Shown in pieces: positions 8,200-16,035 of a stretch of DNA of 64,000 nt; the first letter of the stretch is position 1, and every line of letters begins with the position of its first letter. The stretch lies in NCBI GenBank assembly GCA_035374585.1, contig DAOSPF010000006.1, positions 14,162-78,161 on the forward strand, read 5' to 3'. This DNA comes from JAKPQD01 sp029572965 (GTDB taxonomy: Bacteria > Bacteroidota > Bacteroidia > Bacteroidales > DTGW01). The notes under the pieces are model-generated. The model ran no database searches. It saw only the letters and a program-made list of their open reading frames with translations, and was not told where the DNA came from. The position numbers and the translations under genes are program-made.

Positions 8200-8303
8200 T
8201 AATTTGAAGATTATCTAATTTGAAAATTATACAATTTGAGAATTTGAGAATGATTTGCTTATTAACCATCTTCAAATTTTCAAACCAATACATTTTCAAA
8301 TTG
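8200..8303. repeat. AT-rich AATTTGA repeat, copy 1
   Basis: Blocks such as AATTTGAAGAT, ATACAATTTGAGAATTTGAG and, inverted, CATCTTCAAATTTTC are tandemly arranged between arsE and arsF. A closely similar block lies on the other side of arsE at 8540-8657. The repeat inflates the apparent N-terminus of arsF. Confidence 0.75.
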
Positions 8304-8535
8304 CTTTTAACAATACTTGTTTTATTTCGTCGGCAGAAGGTACACGGCCTTTTATTTCAACCTTTTCGTTCACTACAAGGGCAGGGGTTGCCATAATGTT
8401 GTATTTCATTATCTCCACAATGTCCTCTACCTTGGTAATATTGGCATTTATGCCATTTTGTTCGACCACTTCACGGGTTATCTTTTCTAGTGTTTTACAT
8501 TTGGCGCAACCAGAGCCTAAAATTTTTATTTCCAT
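8296..8535 (-). CDS. arsE: ArsE-like small redox-active disulfide (thioredoxin) protein
   Basis: 79 residues forming a minimal thioredoxin/glutaredoxin fold: MEIKILGSGCAKC with redox pair C10-A-K-C13, and a cis-proline loop MATPALVVN. It has no signal, so it is cytoplasmic. This family (redox-active disulfide protein 2) includes ArsE of the arsEFG system. Here it sits between arsR and arsF and would handle thiol exchange or arsenical delivery on the inner side. The gene symbol is assigned from family plus context. Confidence 0.82.
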   Translation of the reverse strand: MEIKILGSGCAKCKTLEKITREVVEQNGINANITKVEDIVEIMKYNIMATPALVVNEKVEIKGRVPSADEIKQVLLKAI

Positions 8536-8539
8536 ACCT

Positions 8540-8657
8540 TAAATTTATTTGATAATTATACAATTTGATAATTTGAAGATTGAAGAATTGATTTTTATTT
8601 TCAAGTCAATTCATCTTCAAATTATTATATTTTCAAATTAAAAAATTGTATCATTGT
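8540..8657. repeat. AT-rich AATTTGA repeat, copy 2
   Basis: Contains ATACAATTTGATAATTTGAA in one direction and CATCTTCAAATTATTATATT plus TTTTCAAATT in the other, matching copy 1 at 8200-8303. The right arm runs into the 3' end of arsR and encodes its last residues (FFNLKI). Confidence 0.72.
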
Positions 8658-8939
8658 TTTTTTTGCTTCTTCCCAATTTTCGCGGTTTATACAATACTTG
8701 ATATACGGAGGGTTTATTTCACCCTGTATCAATCCTGCTTTTTTTAGTTCGGCCAAATGCTCTGATAAGGTAGAGCGGGCAATGGGCAATTCTTCGGCCA
8801 TGTCGCCACTGTAACAGCATTTATCTATATTGTTGGCCAGGTAATCGAGGATAAAAACCCTTACCGGGTGCGAAAGCGCTTTGGCAAACCGGGCAACCTT
8901 CTCTTGTGAATCGGTGTAATATTTTTCTTTTTCTGACAT
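8625..8939 (-). CDS. arsR: ArsR-family metalloregulator
   Basis: 104 residues from the ATG at 8939 (MSEKEKYY...). A start at 8960 would put codons across the palindromic operator and is rejected. A winged-helix domain is clear: ALSHPVRVFILDYL, then DMAEELPIARSTLSEHLAELKKAGLI as the recognition helix, and a wing ending PYIKYCINRENW. Adjacent cysteines C41-C42 (DKCCYSGD) at the start of the DNA-binding region, plus the Cys in the wing, could bind As(III) or organoarsenic. It is the first gene of the run down to 2718 and probably represses it and itself. Confidence 0.92.
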   Translation of the reverse strand: MSEKEKYYTDSQEKVARFAKALSHPVRVFILDYLANNIDKCCYSGDMAEELPIARSTLSEHLAELKKAGLIQGEINPPYIKYCINRENWEEAKKTMIQFFNLKI

Positions 8940-8952
8940 TGTTAGAAATATG

Positions 8953-8992
8953 TTTCGCAAATATACGAAATATATTTCGGAAATTTGCGAAA
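8953..8992. promoter_or_regulatory. Nested palindrome, probable ArsR operator
   Basis: TTTCGCAAAT (8953-8962) and ATTTGCGAAA (8983-8992) are perfect inverted copies, and between them CGAAATATATTTCG (8966-8979) is itself a perfect palindrome. The 40-bp block ends 14 bases upstream of the arsR start codon, where an autorepressor is expected to bind. Confidence 0.75.
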
Positions 8993-9022
8993 TGGATTAA
9001 AAATTTTTATTATTTTGATGAA

Positions 9023-11437
9023 TTATATTGTTTTAAACCCCAGTGCATCCATCAACTTTTCGTTCAGCTTGCGGTTCTTACCTTTATAAGGATGGCAATG
9101 GATGTGGATGGCGGGGTTGAAGTTTAGCTCTAAGATGGCGTAATTGTCTGGCCTGGCTTCCTGATAGTAATCTTTTATCATCATATCCAGCCCGGTAATC
9201 TTGACATTGAGTGCAGATGCAGCTTTTATGGCTATTTGCTTGTACGAATCCGGGATTTCGTCTGTAAAATCAATGCTATCGCCGCCAGTGCTAATGTTTG
9301 AGTTCTCGCGTAGGTAAACAACTTCTCCGTTTGCCGGAACGTCATCAAAAGTCTTATGTTGCGACTTCAGAAACATGGCTTCGGCCTCGCCCAGTTGGAT
9401 TTTTTCAAGCGGGGTGCGGTATCCTTTACCACGCAAAAGGTCTTGGTTTTTTATTTCTACCAGTTCGCGAATGGTCTTGTTTCCATCGCCAACCACATTG
9501 GCCGGGACACGGTGCAGAATGCCTGCCACCTCGTTGTTGATGACAAATATCCTGTATTCCTTGCCTTCAATAAATTCTTCGATAAGAATGGAGGTGTCGT
9601 GCTCAAAAGCAATGTCCACGGCCCTGAAAAAGGTTGTTTCATCGGTGTTTTCTTTGAGAATAGTGATGCCTATGCCGAAATTGGTCTGGTTGGGCTTAAT
9701 AACAACAGCTTTGCCCTTGAATAAGGCGAAATCTGTTTTTGCAGCTTCAGCATTGGTATATTCATAGCCCTCAGGGACGCGGATGCCGGCTTCCCTGACA
9801 ATCTTTTTGGTCACTTGCTTGTTTTCCATGGCCAGGATGCTGGCGTAGTTGTCTAACGAAGTTTTGGTGGCTTGTTTTACGTATTGGATATTCCCGTTTT
9901 GTTTTAACCTCACGAAATTCTCTTTTCTGTCTAAAATATCAAATAAAATGCCCCGTTTTACAGCTTCACGCAAAAGCAACTGTGTTGAAAGCTCCATGTC
10001 TTCCAGCCCGATAAAGTTGTAGCTCTTCTGTTGGCTGGCATTTAAATAGCTTTTAGCTTTTTCTAAATGAAAAGGTACATATCCTTTTTGCAATATACCA
10101 TCGAGGACTTCATAAACTTTTCTTTTCTTGGGGTTTTTAATTAGTTTGTTTGCTACATCAATTGATTTTATTATACTTTCATTATTTACCATCAGGTCTT
10201 GAAGTAAATTAGCCATGTGCTGAATATGCTTTTTGGCTTTTGCCCATACATCTGCTTCTTCCTGATTTGCATGCGGGTTTGGGATTAAGCCGTAAAGCGA
10301 TACATAGCCATGATATTGGTTGGCATGCGACTGTGCTGTTGCATCAAACGAATCGGGTTCTTCTGAAAGCAGCCCATAAATGGCCATAGCATGAAGGAAG
10401 TGTAAAGCTTCTTCGCTTATACCGGCTTTTGTCAACGGGTCAATGTCGATAAACCGCAATTCTACATAAGTTATATGCTTAGGGTCTTTGATAAACTTTG
10501 GCCGAATGGACGAATAAAGCTCTTTGGTGGAGGCTAACTTTCCATCTTTGACCATTTGCTCAATGCTTTGTTGGAAATTCTGTACCGAGCTGTAGTCGGG
10601 GTATAGCTCGCCAATGTTTTGGTAACCATAGCAACTATTGCGGATAGAAAGGCCTATTACGTGTTTGTCAATAGTAAAAGGCGATTGCTTGCATTTAAGT
10701 TCCATCGAAGGGTCAACTACCGGGCTGTTGCCATAAAGCAACACATACAGCCATCGCAGTCTGAGCATTTGTCGGGTAACTTTCAAATACGCTTCATCTT
10801 TGAACTCTTCAAAAGTCATAACTGAGTTGCTCTTGTGATATAGCATTTCCATCAGCTTTTCGCCAAATGACAGGTTGAAATGGATGCCTGAAAATAGCTG
10901 GTTTTTGGGGCCGTATTTGTTGGCCAAAAATTCGCGGTATTGTTCGGCTTCTTTTCCTTCATCGTCAAAACGGGCTATAGGAATAAGGGTTTCGTCTGGT
11001 AAAACTGGCGGGATGCTCTGAGGCCAAAGGTATTCATCTTCCAGCTCAAGGCTGACTATGTCGTGAATGGTTTCCAGGAACCCAACCGTCTCTTTGATAG
11101 TTGGCAGGGGCGGGGTAATCATTTCTACCTGGCTTTCGGAAAAATCTGTAGTGACGTATGCATGTTTACGCTTGTTGCCAAATGTTTTGGGGTGAGGTGT
11201 AAGCGAAAGGTTGCCGTTTTTGTCCACACGGATGTTTTCTTTTTCAAGGCCAAACAAGCCTTCTGTCCAGATATTACCTTTGATCTGGCTTACTAACGGG
11301 GTGAAAATATCGTTGTTCATAGCGGTTGATTTTTTAATTGAAGCTTGAAATTTTGATGAGTTGGAGGTTTTGCAGCATTTGTCTATTAAAGCTGGTTTTT
11401 CCTTCAATTTTTTATTTATTAAACATGCTGTACTCAT
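9023..11437 (-). CDS. gshF: Bifunctional glutamate-cysteine ligase / glutathione synthetase GshF
   Basis: 804 residues. The first two thirds is a glutamate-cysteine ligase of the GshA type (GLFGLEKENIRV, FSESQVEMITPPLPTI, LFSGIHFNLSFGE); the last ~300 residues are an ATP-grasp domain (VVIKPNQTNFGIGITI, ILIEEFIEGKEYRIFV, AILELNFNPAIHIHCHPYKG). Together they make glutathione from Glu, Cys and Gly in two ATP-driven steps. The ATG at 11437 overlaps the MATE stop codon as ATGA, suggesting coupled translation; an internal ATG at 11320 would give 765 residues, closer to the usual length. Its position beside arsR suggests glutathione supply for arsenical detoxification. Confidence 0.93.
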   Translation of the reverse strand: MSTACLINKKLKEKPALIDKCCKTSNSSKFQASIKKSTAMNNDIFTPLVSQIKGNIWTEGLFGLEKENIRVDKNGNLSLTPHPKTFGNKRKHAYVTTDFSESQVEMITPPLPTIKETVGFLETIHDIVSLELEDEYLWPQSIPPVLPDETLIPIARFDDEGKEAEQYREFLANKYGPKNQLFSGIHFNLSFGEKLMEMLYHKSNSVMTFEEFKDEAYLKVTRQMLRLRWLYVLLYGNSPVVDPSMELKCKQSPFTIDKHVIGLSIRNSCYGYQNIGELYPDYSSVQNFQQSIEQMVKDGKLASTKELYSSIRPKFIKDPKHITYVELRFIDIDPLTKAGISEEALHFLHAMAIYGLLSEEPDSFDATAQSHANQYHGYVSLYGLIPNPHANQEEADVWAKAKKHIQHMANLLQDLMVNNESIIKSIDVANKLIKNPKKRKVYEVLDGILQKGYVPFHLEKAKSYLNASQQKSYNFIGLEDMELSTQLLLREAVKRGILFDILDRKENFVRLKQNGNIQYVKQATKTSLDNYASILAMENKQVTKKIVREAGIRVPEGYEYTNAEAAKTDFALFKGKAVVIKPNQTNFGIGITILKENTDETTFFRAVDIAFEHDTSILIEEFIEGKEYRIFVINNEVAGILHRVPANVVGDGNKTIRELVEIKNQDLLRGKGYRTPLEKIQLGEAEAMFLKSQHKTFDDVPANGEVVYLRENSNISTGGDSIDFTDEIPDSYKQIAIKAASALNVKITGLDMMIKDYYQEARPDNYAILELNFNPAIHIHCHPYKGKNRKLNEKLMDALGFKTI

Positions 11438-12798
11438 GATTTTACGGATTGGGTGTTTTTAATAAATATCTTAAAAAGAATAACATACAACAGTACAAGC
11501 AGTGAGCCTTTGGCAATGCTGCTGATGCTGATACTCCACCATACTGAGGATAAGGAGTTTTCCCAGAAATGGATAAAAGCAATGGCCATAGGAATTCTCA
11601 ACACGGTAAGTGTAATCCCTGTAATGGCAGGTATATTGGTGCGCCCCCAACCAAAGAACGCCCCGGTAGCCATCAGTTCCATGCACATAAATAGCTGCGA
11701 AACACCTAAAATAAGCAGGTATTCGCGCCCCATGGCAACACTTTCCTTTTCATGAAGGAAAATAGAAAACAAGGAGCTTGGAAATGCAATCAAAATGGCA
11801 GTTGTAATAATACCAATGATGAAAGCAAGCACCATCCCTGACCGAAACGTTTCCCATTGCTGCTGGTAATTTTTGGCACCGTATGCTTTACCGGACAACG
11901 AGGATAAGGCCGACATGAACCCGATAATGGTCATGTACGAAATGGCTTCAATCTGAATCCCTACTTTTTGAACAGCAATGGCGTTTGCTCCCCAGTTGCT
12001 GATGATACGGGCCATGGCAATAGCAACAATGGTAAAGGATACACGCTGTATGGTAGGGCTGATGCCTAACCCGATGATGTTTTTCAGGAGGACTTTACGG
12101 AATGTTACGCCTTTAGGCCTTAGCATTTCATTTTTATACAATTTATTGTAAAAAACTATTGTAGCAACAGCCTGCGAAAGGATAGTGGCCACAGCAGCGC
12201 CATAAATGCCCCATCCTGCAAGGAAAATAAGCAAAGGGTCTAAGGCTATATTGATGCCAAAAGCCAGGGCGTTTATCCTAAAAGGGGTTTTACTATCGCC
12301 TGAGCCGATAAAAACATTGGTAAAAAACAGGTTTTGAAAGGTGAACGGAATGCTCAAGCCTGTCAACATCAAATAATTGGTGGTGGCCTGTTCTATCTCA
12401 GGGTCATTCAGGCGGATAATGCCAACCAGGAAGCTTTTTGTTGCCAGCAATACCAGATAGTAAAGGACTGCTACAATCAATGTTGCTACAATGCCACTTT
12501 TTACATAGCTTTTGGCCAAAAGATTGTTTTTCTGCCCGATGCTGTGCGATACTTTTATTCCTGCCCCTACAGTCAGCAATGAAGATAAGCCCCAGCCAAG
12601 GTTCATATAAAATCCTGCTGAACCAACTGCTGCAACAGCGCTACTTCCAAGCTGCCCTACAAAAATGATATTGACGAAATGGTAGGCCATAGACATGAAC
12701 GACGTGGCAATAACTGGCAATGCCAGGCATATCAGCTGTTTCATTGTTGAACTTGCTTGACATTTATTCAGAATGCCCGAAAAATGGAGGTATTTCAT
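11434..12798 (-). CDS. MATE family efflux transporter
   Basis: 454 residues, twelve predicted membrane helices in two homologous halves, with the MATE N-terminal pattern (LALPVIATSFMSMAYHFVNIIFVGQLG) and its counterpart around residue 250. MATE proteins expel drugs or organic cations in exchange for Na+ or H+. Met19 (12744) may be the true start because the first 18 residues are not part of helix 1. It lies between cysteine synthase and gshF, so export of thiol conjugates is an attractive but unproven substrate idea. Confidence 0.9.
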   Translation of the reverse strand: MKYLHFSGILNKCQASSTMKQLICLALPVIATSFMSMAYHFVNIIFVGQLGSSAVAAVGSAGFYMNLGWGLSSLLTVGAGIKVSHSIGQKNNLLAKSYVKSGIVATLIVAVLYYLVLLATKSFLVGIIRLNDPEIEQATTNYLMLTGLSIPFTFQNLFFTNVFIGSGDSKTPFRINALAFGINIALDPLLIFLAGWGIYGAAVATILSQAVATIVFYNKLYKNEMLRPKGVTFRKVLLKNIIGLGISPTIQRVSFTIVAIAMARIISNWGANAIAVQKVGIQIEAISYMTIIGFMSALSSLSGKAYGAKNYQQQWETFRSGMVLAFIIGIITTAILIAFPSSLFSIFLHEKESVAMGREYLLILGVSQLFMCMELMATGAFFGWGRTNIPAITGITLTVLRIPMAIAFIHFWENSLSSVWWSISISSIAKGSLLVLLYVILFKIFIKNTQSVKS

Positions 12799-12812
12799 GC
12801 TTTGCAGTCTTT

Positions 12813-12867
12813 CCCCTCCTTTATAAGGAGAGCTTGTCCCTTCTCAGGCGGGAGGTTGGGGTGGTTA
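12813..12867. repeat. Dispersed CCCCTCCTTTA-AGGAG repeat, copy A
   Basis: CCCCTCCTTTATAAGGAG followed after an insert by GGAGGTTGGGGTGGTTA. Related copies lie at 23394, 24801 and 55495. This copy has about 20 extra bases between the hairpin and the GGGGTGGTT tail. Confidence 0.75.
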
Positions 12868-12873
12868 AGAATC

Positions 12874-13773
12874 TTAATTTTCCTTGAATAAACCTGTACT
12901 TAAATACTTTTCACCGCTATCCGGGAAGATGACGACAATATTGCCCGAATCAATTTTCCTGGCTACTTCCAGCGCGGCATACATGGCTGCTCCACTACTC
13001 ATGCCTACAAAAATCCCTTCTTTTCTGATAATTTGACGTGCCATATCATAAGCTGCTTCTGTTTCTACCATAATGGTTTCGTCAATCTGCGAAGGATCGT
13101 ATATAGCAGGTACAATGGCTTCTTCCATATTTTTCAAACCTTGTATATAATGGCCTTTTACGGGGTGCGCACATACAATCTTAATATTGGGGTTGTTTTC
13201 TTTCAAAGCAAGGCCTACACCCATGATAGTACCTGAAGTTCCAAGGGCAGAAACAAAATGCGTGATTTTGCCATTGGTTTGTTTCCATATTTCTTCGCCG
13301 GTAGTCTTGTAGTGGGCTATTTTGTTGTAGCTGTTTGAAAACTGGTCGGGCATAAAGTATTTCTCAGGATGGGCCTTGACCAGCTCTTTGGCTTTAATGA
13401 TGGCACCGTCTGTACCGAGTTTCTCATCTGTCAGGGTTACCTTTGCCCCGAAAGCCTTAATCATTTTGACCCTCTCAATGGATACACCTTTGCTTATCAC
13501 TATTTCCACGTCATAGCCTTTCATTCGGCCTATCATGGCCAATCCTATGCCTGTATTGCCCGAAGTAGGTTCAATGATGGTTTTTCCCTTTACCAACGAA
13601 CCTTCTGCTTCGGCTTGTTCAATCATTTTGAGGGCTATTCGGTCTTTGATGCTTCCAGACGGGTTAAAACCTTCTATTTTGGCGCTGATCGAAATATTTT
13701 CGTATGGGTTTAGTTTGTTAATCCTTACAAGTGGCGTATTGCCTATTGTTTCTAATATGTTTTCGTAAATCAT
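12874..13773 (-). CDS. cysK: Cysteine synthase (O-acetylserine sulfhydrylase)
   Basis: 299 residues from the ATG at 13773; the frame is open further upstream but would overlap the MarR gene. It is a fold-type II PLP enzyme with the PLP lysine K43 in PSGSIKDRIA, the phosphate loop TSGNTG at 70-75, and GTSGT. It makes cysteine from O-acetylserine and sulfide in the cytoplasm. It lies directly between marR and the MATE and gshF genes, so it supplies the limiting substrate for glutathione in the same transcription unit. CysK versus CysM type was not resolved. Confidence 0.92.
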   Translation of the reverse strand: MIYENILETIGNTPLVRINKLNPYENISISAKIEGFNPSGSIKDRIALKMIEQAEAEGSLVKGKTIIEPTSGNTGIGLAMIGRMKGYDVEIVISKGVSIERVKMIKAFGAKVTLTDEKLGTDGAIIKAKELVKAHPEKYFMPDQFSNSYNKIAHYKTTGEEIWKQTNGKITHFVSALGTSGTIMGVGLALKENNPNIKIVCAHPVKGHYIQGLKNMEEAIVPAIYDPSQIDETIMVETEAAYDMARQIIRKEGIFVGMSSGAAMYAALEVARKIDSGNIVVIFPDSGEKYLSTGLFKEN

Positions 13774-13783
13774 GTTTTTAATT

Positions 13784-14251
13784 TTAATCATTAATAGGGC
13801 AACAGCCTGTTGACCTGAGTTTAACCATCTGACTGGTAATCTTTTCAAATAACCTGATTAGTTCATCCTTTTCCTGGTCGGATAATACCGACAGCGTTTT
13901 TTCAATATACTTGTCATTGTTGCCATTGATGGTATGGCAAACGTCAATGCCGGCTTGTGTAAGCTGCAAAATTGAAGTACGTCTGTCTTCTGCGGGAATA
14001 GTGCGCTGTATAAGCCCTATGTTGACCAGCCCGTCAACTGTACGGCTAATAGTACTTTTGTCAAGTCCAAGATTATTGGCTAATTCAGTCAATGTTTCTT
14101 TTTCTTTGCTTTCTATTTCAAGCAAAGTATGGCATTGAGCCAGGGTCACATTGCTACAACAACATTCATTCGTCTGCACAAAAATCTCCCGTTCAAACCT
14201 TCTGAGCAGTTCCCTGAATTTTTTAATGGTTTGATTTTCTGTATTTTTCAT
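13784..14251 (-). CDS. MarR-family regulator with cysteine clusters
   Basis: 155 residues with a MarR winged helix (LTELANNLGLDKSTISRTVDGLVNIGLIQR, then AEDRRTSILQLT as the wing). Unusual are a CCC run at 30-32 with C40 (NECCCSNVTLAQCH) and a C-terminal CC pair at 150-151. Such cysteine-rich MarR proteins are likely thiol, metal or metalloid sensors. The gene heads the cysK-MATE-gshF run, 10 bases before cysK, and an inverted repeat at 14259-14291 immediately upstream is a plausible operator. Confidence 0.88.
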   Translation of the reverse strand: MKNTENQTIKKFRELLRRFEREIFVQTNECCCSNVTLAQCHTLLEIESKEKETLTELANNLGLDKSTISRTVDGLVNIGLIQRTIPAEDRRTSILQLTQAGIDVCHTINGNNDKYIEKTLSVLSDQEKDELIRLFEKITSQMVKLRSTGCCPIND

Positions 14252-14258
14252 TTTACAA

Positions 14259-14291
14259 AGTTGTAATTTAAAACTGTTGCAAGTTACAACT
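14259..14291. promoter_or_regulatory. Inverted repeat upstream of the MarR gene
   Basis: AGTTGTAA (14259-14266) and TTACAACT (14284-14291) are perfect inverted copies with a 17-base spacer, and GTTGCAA lies between them. It starts 8 bases upstream of the MarR start codon, fitting autoregulation. Confidence 0.6.
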
Positions 14292-14361
14292 ATAATTTTT
14301 GTTGAAAAGCTTTTTTATTTTTTTAACAAAAAAATACACTAACTTTACTTGTTATTAAAAG

Positions 14362-14372
14362 AGAATAATTCT
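14362..14372. promoter_or_regulatory. Possible PerR/Fur-type box
   Basis: AGAATAATTCT is palindromic about its centre and resembles the PerR-box half-site pattern (ATAAT-ATTAT). It lies 18 bases before the Fur/PerR-like start codon, between the likely promoter and the gene, as for autorepression. Confidence 0.45.
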
Positions 14373-14390
14373 TATCTAATAGTTAGTATT

Positions 14391-14813
14391 ATGAAATTAA
14401 ATAGTATTAGTAGTGCGTTGAATGAAAAAGGGTTAAAAGTTACTCCGCAAAGAATTGCCATACTTGAGGCTGTTTTTAAACTGTGTAATCATCCTACGGC
14501 AGAACAGGTGCTGGATTACATCAGGAAAAAGAATCCCAATATCTCGCTGGCCACTGTGTATAAGGTGTTGGATGCTTTTGTTGAAAATGGTTTGGTAAAG
14601 ACTGTAAAAACTGATAAGGACATTAAGCGTTATGATGCCTGTGTTGAAAAGCACCATCATATCTATTATTCTGAATCAGATATCATTGAAGATTACATGG
14701 ATGCTGAGCTAAATGATTTGCTTGAAAAATATTTTGAGAGGAAACAAATAACTGGTTTTAAGATTGAAGAAATAAAATTGCAAATAGTTGGAAAATCAAC
14801 ATCTAAATATTGA
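14391..14813 (+). CDS. Fur/PerR-family regulator
   Basis: 140 residues from the ATG at 14391. The N-terminal winged helix is typical (LNEKGLKVTPQRIAILEAV, HPTAEQVLDYIRKKNPNISLATVYKVLDAFVENGLV), followed by the metal-site region EKHHHIYYSESDIIEDY. The two CxxC pairs that hold structural zinc in most Fur and PerR proteins are absent. It overlaps the TTG/ATG region of the DUF454 gene and is followed by ferritin, consistent with peroxide or iron control. Confidence 0.9.
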   Translation: MKLNSISSALNEKGLKVTPQRIAILEAVFKLCNHPTAEQVLDYIRKKNPNISLATVYKVLDAFVENGLVKTVKTDKDIKRYDACVEKHHHIYYSESDIIEDYMDAELNDLLEKYFERKQITGFKIEEIKLQIVGKSTSKY

Positions 14814-14815
14814 AA

Positions 14816-15199
14816 ATGAACGTGTTTCGATTTGTACTAATAGTGTTAGGGACATTGTCGCTGGCGTTGGGGATAATAGGGATTTTTGTGCCGGGGTTAC
14901 CTACAACTCCTTTTATTTTGCTTACTGCCGGGTTATACATGCGAAGCTCGGACTGGCTGTACAAGTGGGTGATAAACAACAGGTTTGTAGGGAGTTATGT
15001 TCAAAATTTTCAAAAAAGCAATAGTATTCCGCTTCAGACCAAGTTGTATTCAATAGCAATGATGTGGACAATGATAGGCATTTCAACGTTTTTTTTTATA
15101 GAAAGCCTATGGGGAAAAGGATTAGTGGTATTGGCAGGTGTGGTTGGAACTGTAGTAGTGGGTATTGTTATTAAAACGAGGAAACATAGTAATTTGTAG
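14816..15199 (+). CDS. DUF454 (YbaN-like) inner-membrane protein
   Basis: 127 residues with the DUF454 signature LGIIGIFVPGLPTTPFILL near the N-terminus and three to four predicted membrane helices. The ATG at 14816 is used; a TTG at 14810 overlaps the Fur stop codon. Function unknown. The gene is coupled to the Fur/PerR gene, so it is probably under the same control. Confidence 0.88.
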   Translation: MNVFRFVLIVLGTLSLALGIIGIFVPGLPTTPFILLTAGLYMRSSDWLYKWVINNRFVGSYVQNFQKSNSIPLQTKLYSIAMMWTMIGISTFFFIESLWGKGLVVLAGVVGTVVVGIVIKTRKHSNL

Positions 15200-15261
15200 G
15201 GTTTTAATATTTGTTATAATATTTCTGACACAGTTATATGCAACTTATTGTAAATGATTTA

Positions 15262-15292
15262 TTTGATTCTTGGTTCTTGGTTCTTACGTTTT
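15262..15292 (+). promoter_or_regulatory. Ferritin promoter (-33/-7)
   Basis: TTTG at 15262-15265 and TACGTTTT at 15285-15292 are 19 bases apart, the spacing of Bacteroidetes sigma-ABfr promoters (TTTG, 19-21, TAnnTTTG). One mismatch in the last base of the -7 box. Confidence 0.6.
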
Positions 15293-15329
15293 ATATATTT
15301 AGATGTTTAACCAAAAAATAATTGAGATT

Positions 15330-15845
15330 ATGAAAATTAGTAAAAAAATAGAAGAAGTGCTGAATAAGCAGGTAAATGCCGAGCTTTGGTCAGCTTATAT
15401 GTACTTGTCGATGTCGGCTTGGGCTGAGAATAAGGGGTTTAAAGGTTTTGCCAACTGGATGCGTGTCCAGTTTCACGAAGAAACCTCTCATGCCCTGAAA
15501 ATACTGGATTTCATTCTTACCCGCTCGGGCGAGGTTAAGCTTGAGCCTATTGCAGCTGTTAAAACCTCATGGGACAGCCTTCTGAGTATGATGGAAGAAA
15601 CATATGAGCACGAGTGCAAGGTTACAAGCCTTATTAACCAATGTTATGAAGTGGCTTTGGCCGAAAAAGACTATGCTACAGCAACAATGCTGCAATGGTT
15701 CATTGAAGAACAAATTGAAGAGGAAGCCAATGCCCTCGAAATTATTGATGTGCTGAAAATCACTGGTGAAAAGAGCGGTGGCGTTTTTTACCTCGACAAA
15801 AAATTGGGGCACCGTACATTTTCTGATGATACCAAGAAAGAATAA
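15330..15845 (+). CDS. ftnA: Ferritin (FtnA-like)
   Basis: 171 residues from the ATG at 15330; an upstream in-frame ATG at 15303 lies only 11 bases after the -7 box and is less likely. It is a non-heme four-helix ferritin with the diiron ferroxidase ligands in E17 (NAELWSAYMYL), E50/H53 (FHEETSHALKI) and EEQIEEEANA. Assembled as a 24-mer it oxidises and stores iron. It has its own promoter and a strong terminator, and the nearby Fur/PerR gene suggests iron or peroxide regulation. Confidence 0.95.
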   Translation: MKISKKIEEVLNKQVNAELWSAYMYLSMSAWAENKGFKGFANWMRVQFHEETSHALKILDFILTRSGEVKLEPIAAVKTSWDSLLSMMEETYEHECKVTSLINQCYEVALAEKDYATATMLQWFIEEQIEEEANALEIIDVLKITGEKSGGVFYLDKKLGHRTFSDDTKKE

Positions 15846-15877
15846 CTTTTTCTTTCAATAACTTTTTTGAAAATCTT

Positions 15878-15924
15878 GAGGTTGGGTTCTTTATTTCAAA
15901 ATAGAGCCCAACCTCTTTTTCTTT
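15878..15924 (+). terminator. Rho-independent terminator after ferritin
   Basis: GAGGTTGGGTTCT pairs with AGAGCCCAACCTC (one G-U pair) around a 12-base loop, followed by TTTTTCTTT. It lies 33 bases after the ftnA stop codon. Confidence 0.88.
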
Positions 15925-16035
15925 ATACTTCCGCTCGTTTTTTTGGAAACGGCCTTTTTTAACTTTTTCTGCTAGCTCAAAAATTTCTTTGATGCTCTTA
16001 GTGTGAGAAAAACGAGCTACATGGTAGGGCGGGCT

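Noticed and set aside
8192..8299. Longer N-terminus for ArsF
   Set aside because: The extra 36 codons are translated AT-rich repeat and would place residues before the lipoprotein signal.
9298..9767. Three overlapping plus-strand open frames opposite gshF
   Set aside because: They are antisense shadows of the strongly conserved ATP-grasp region of GshF.
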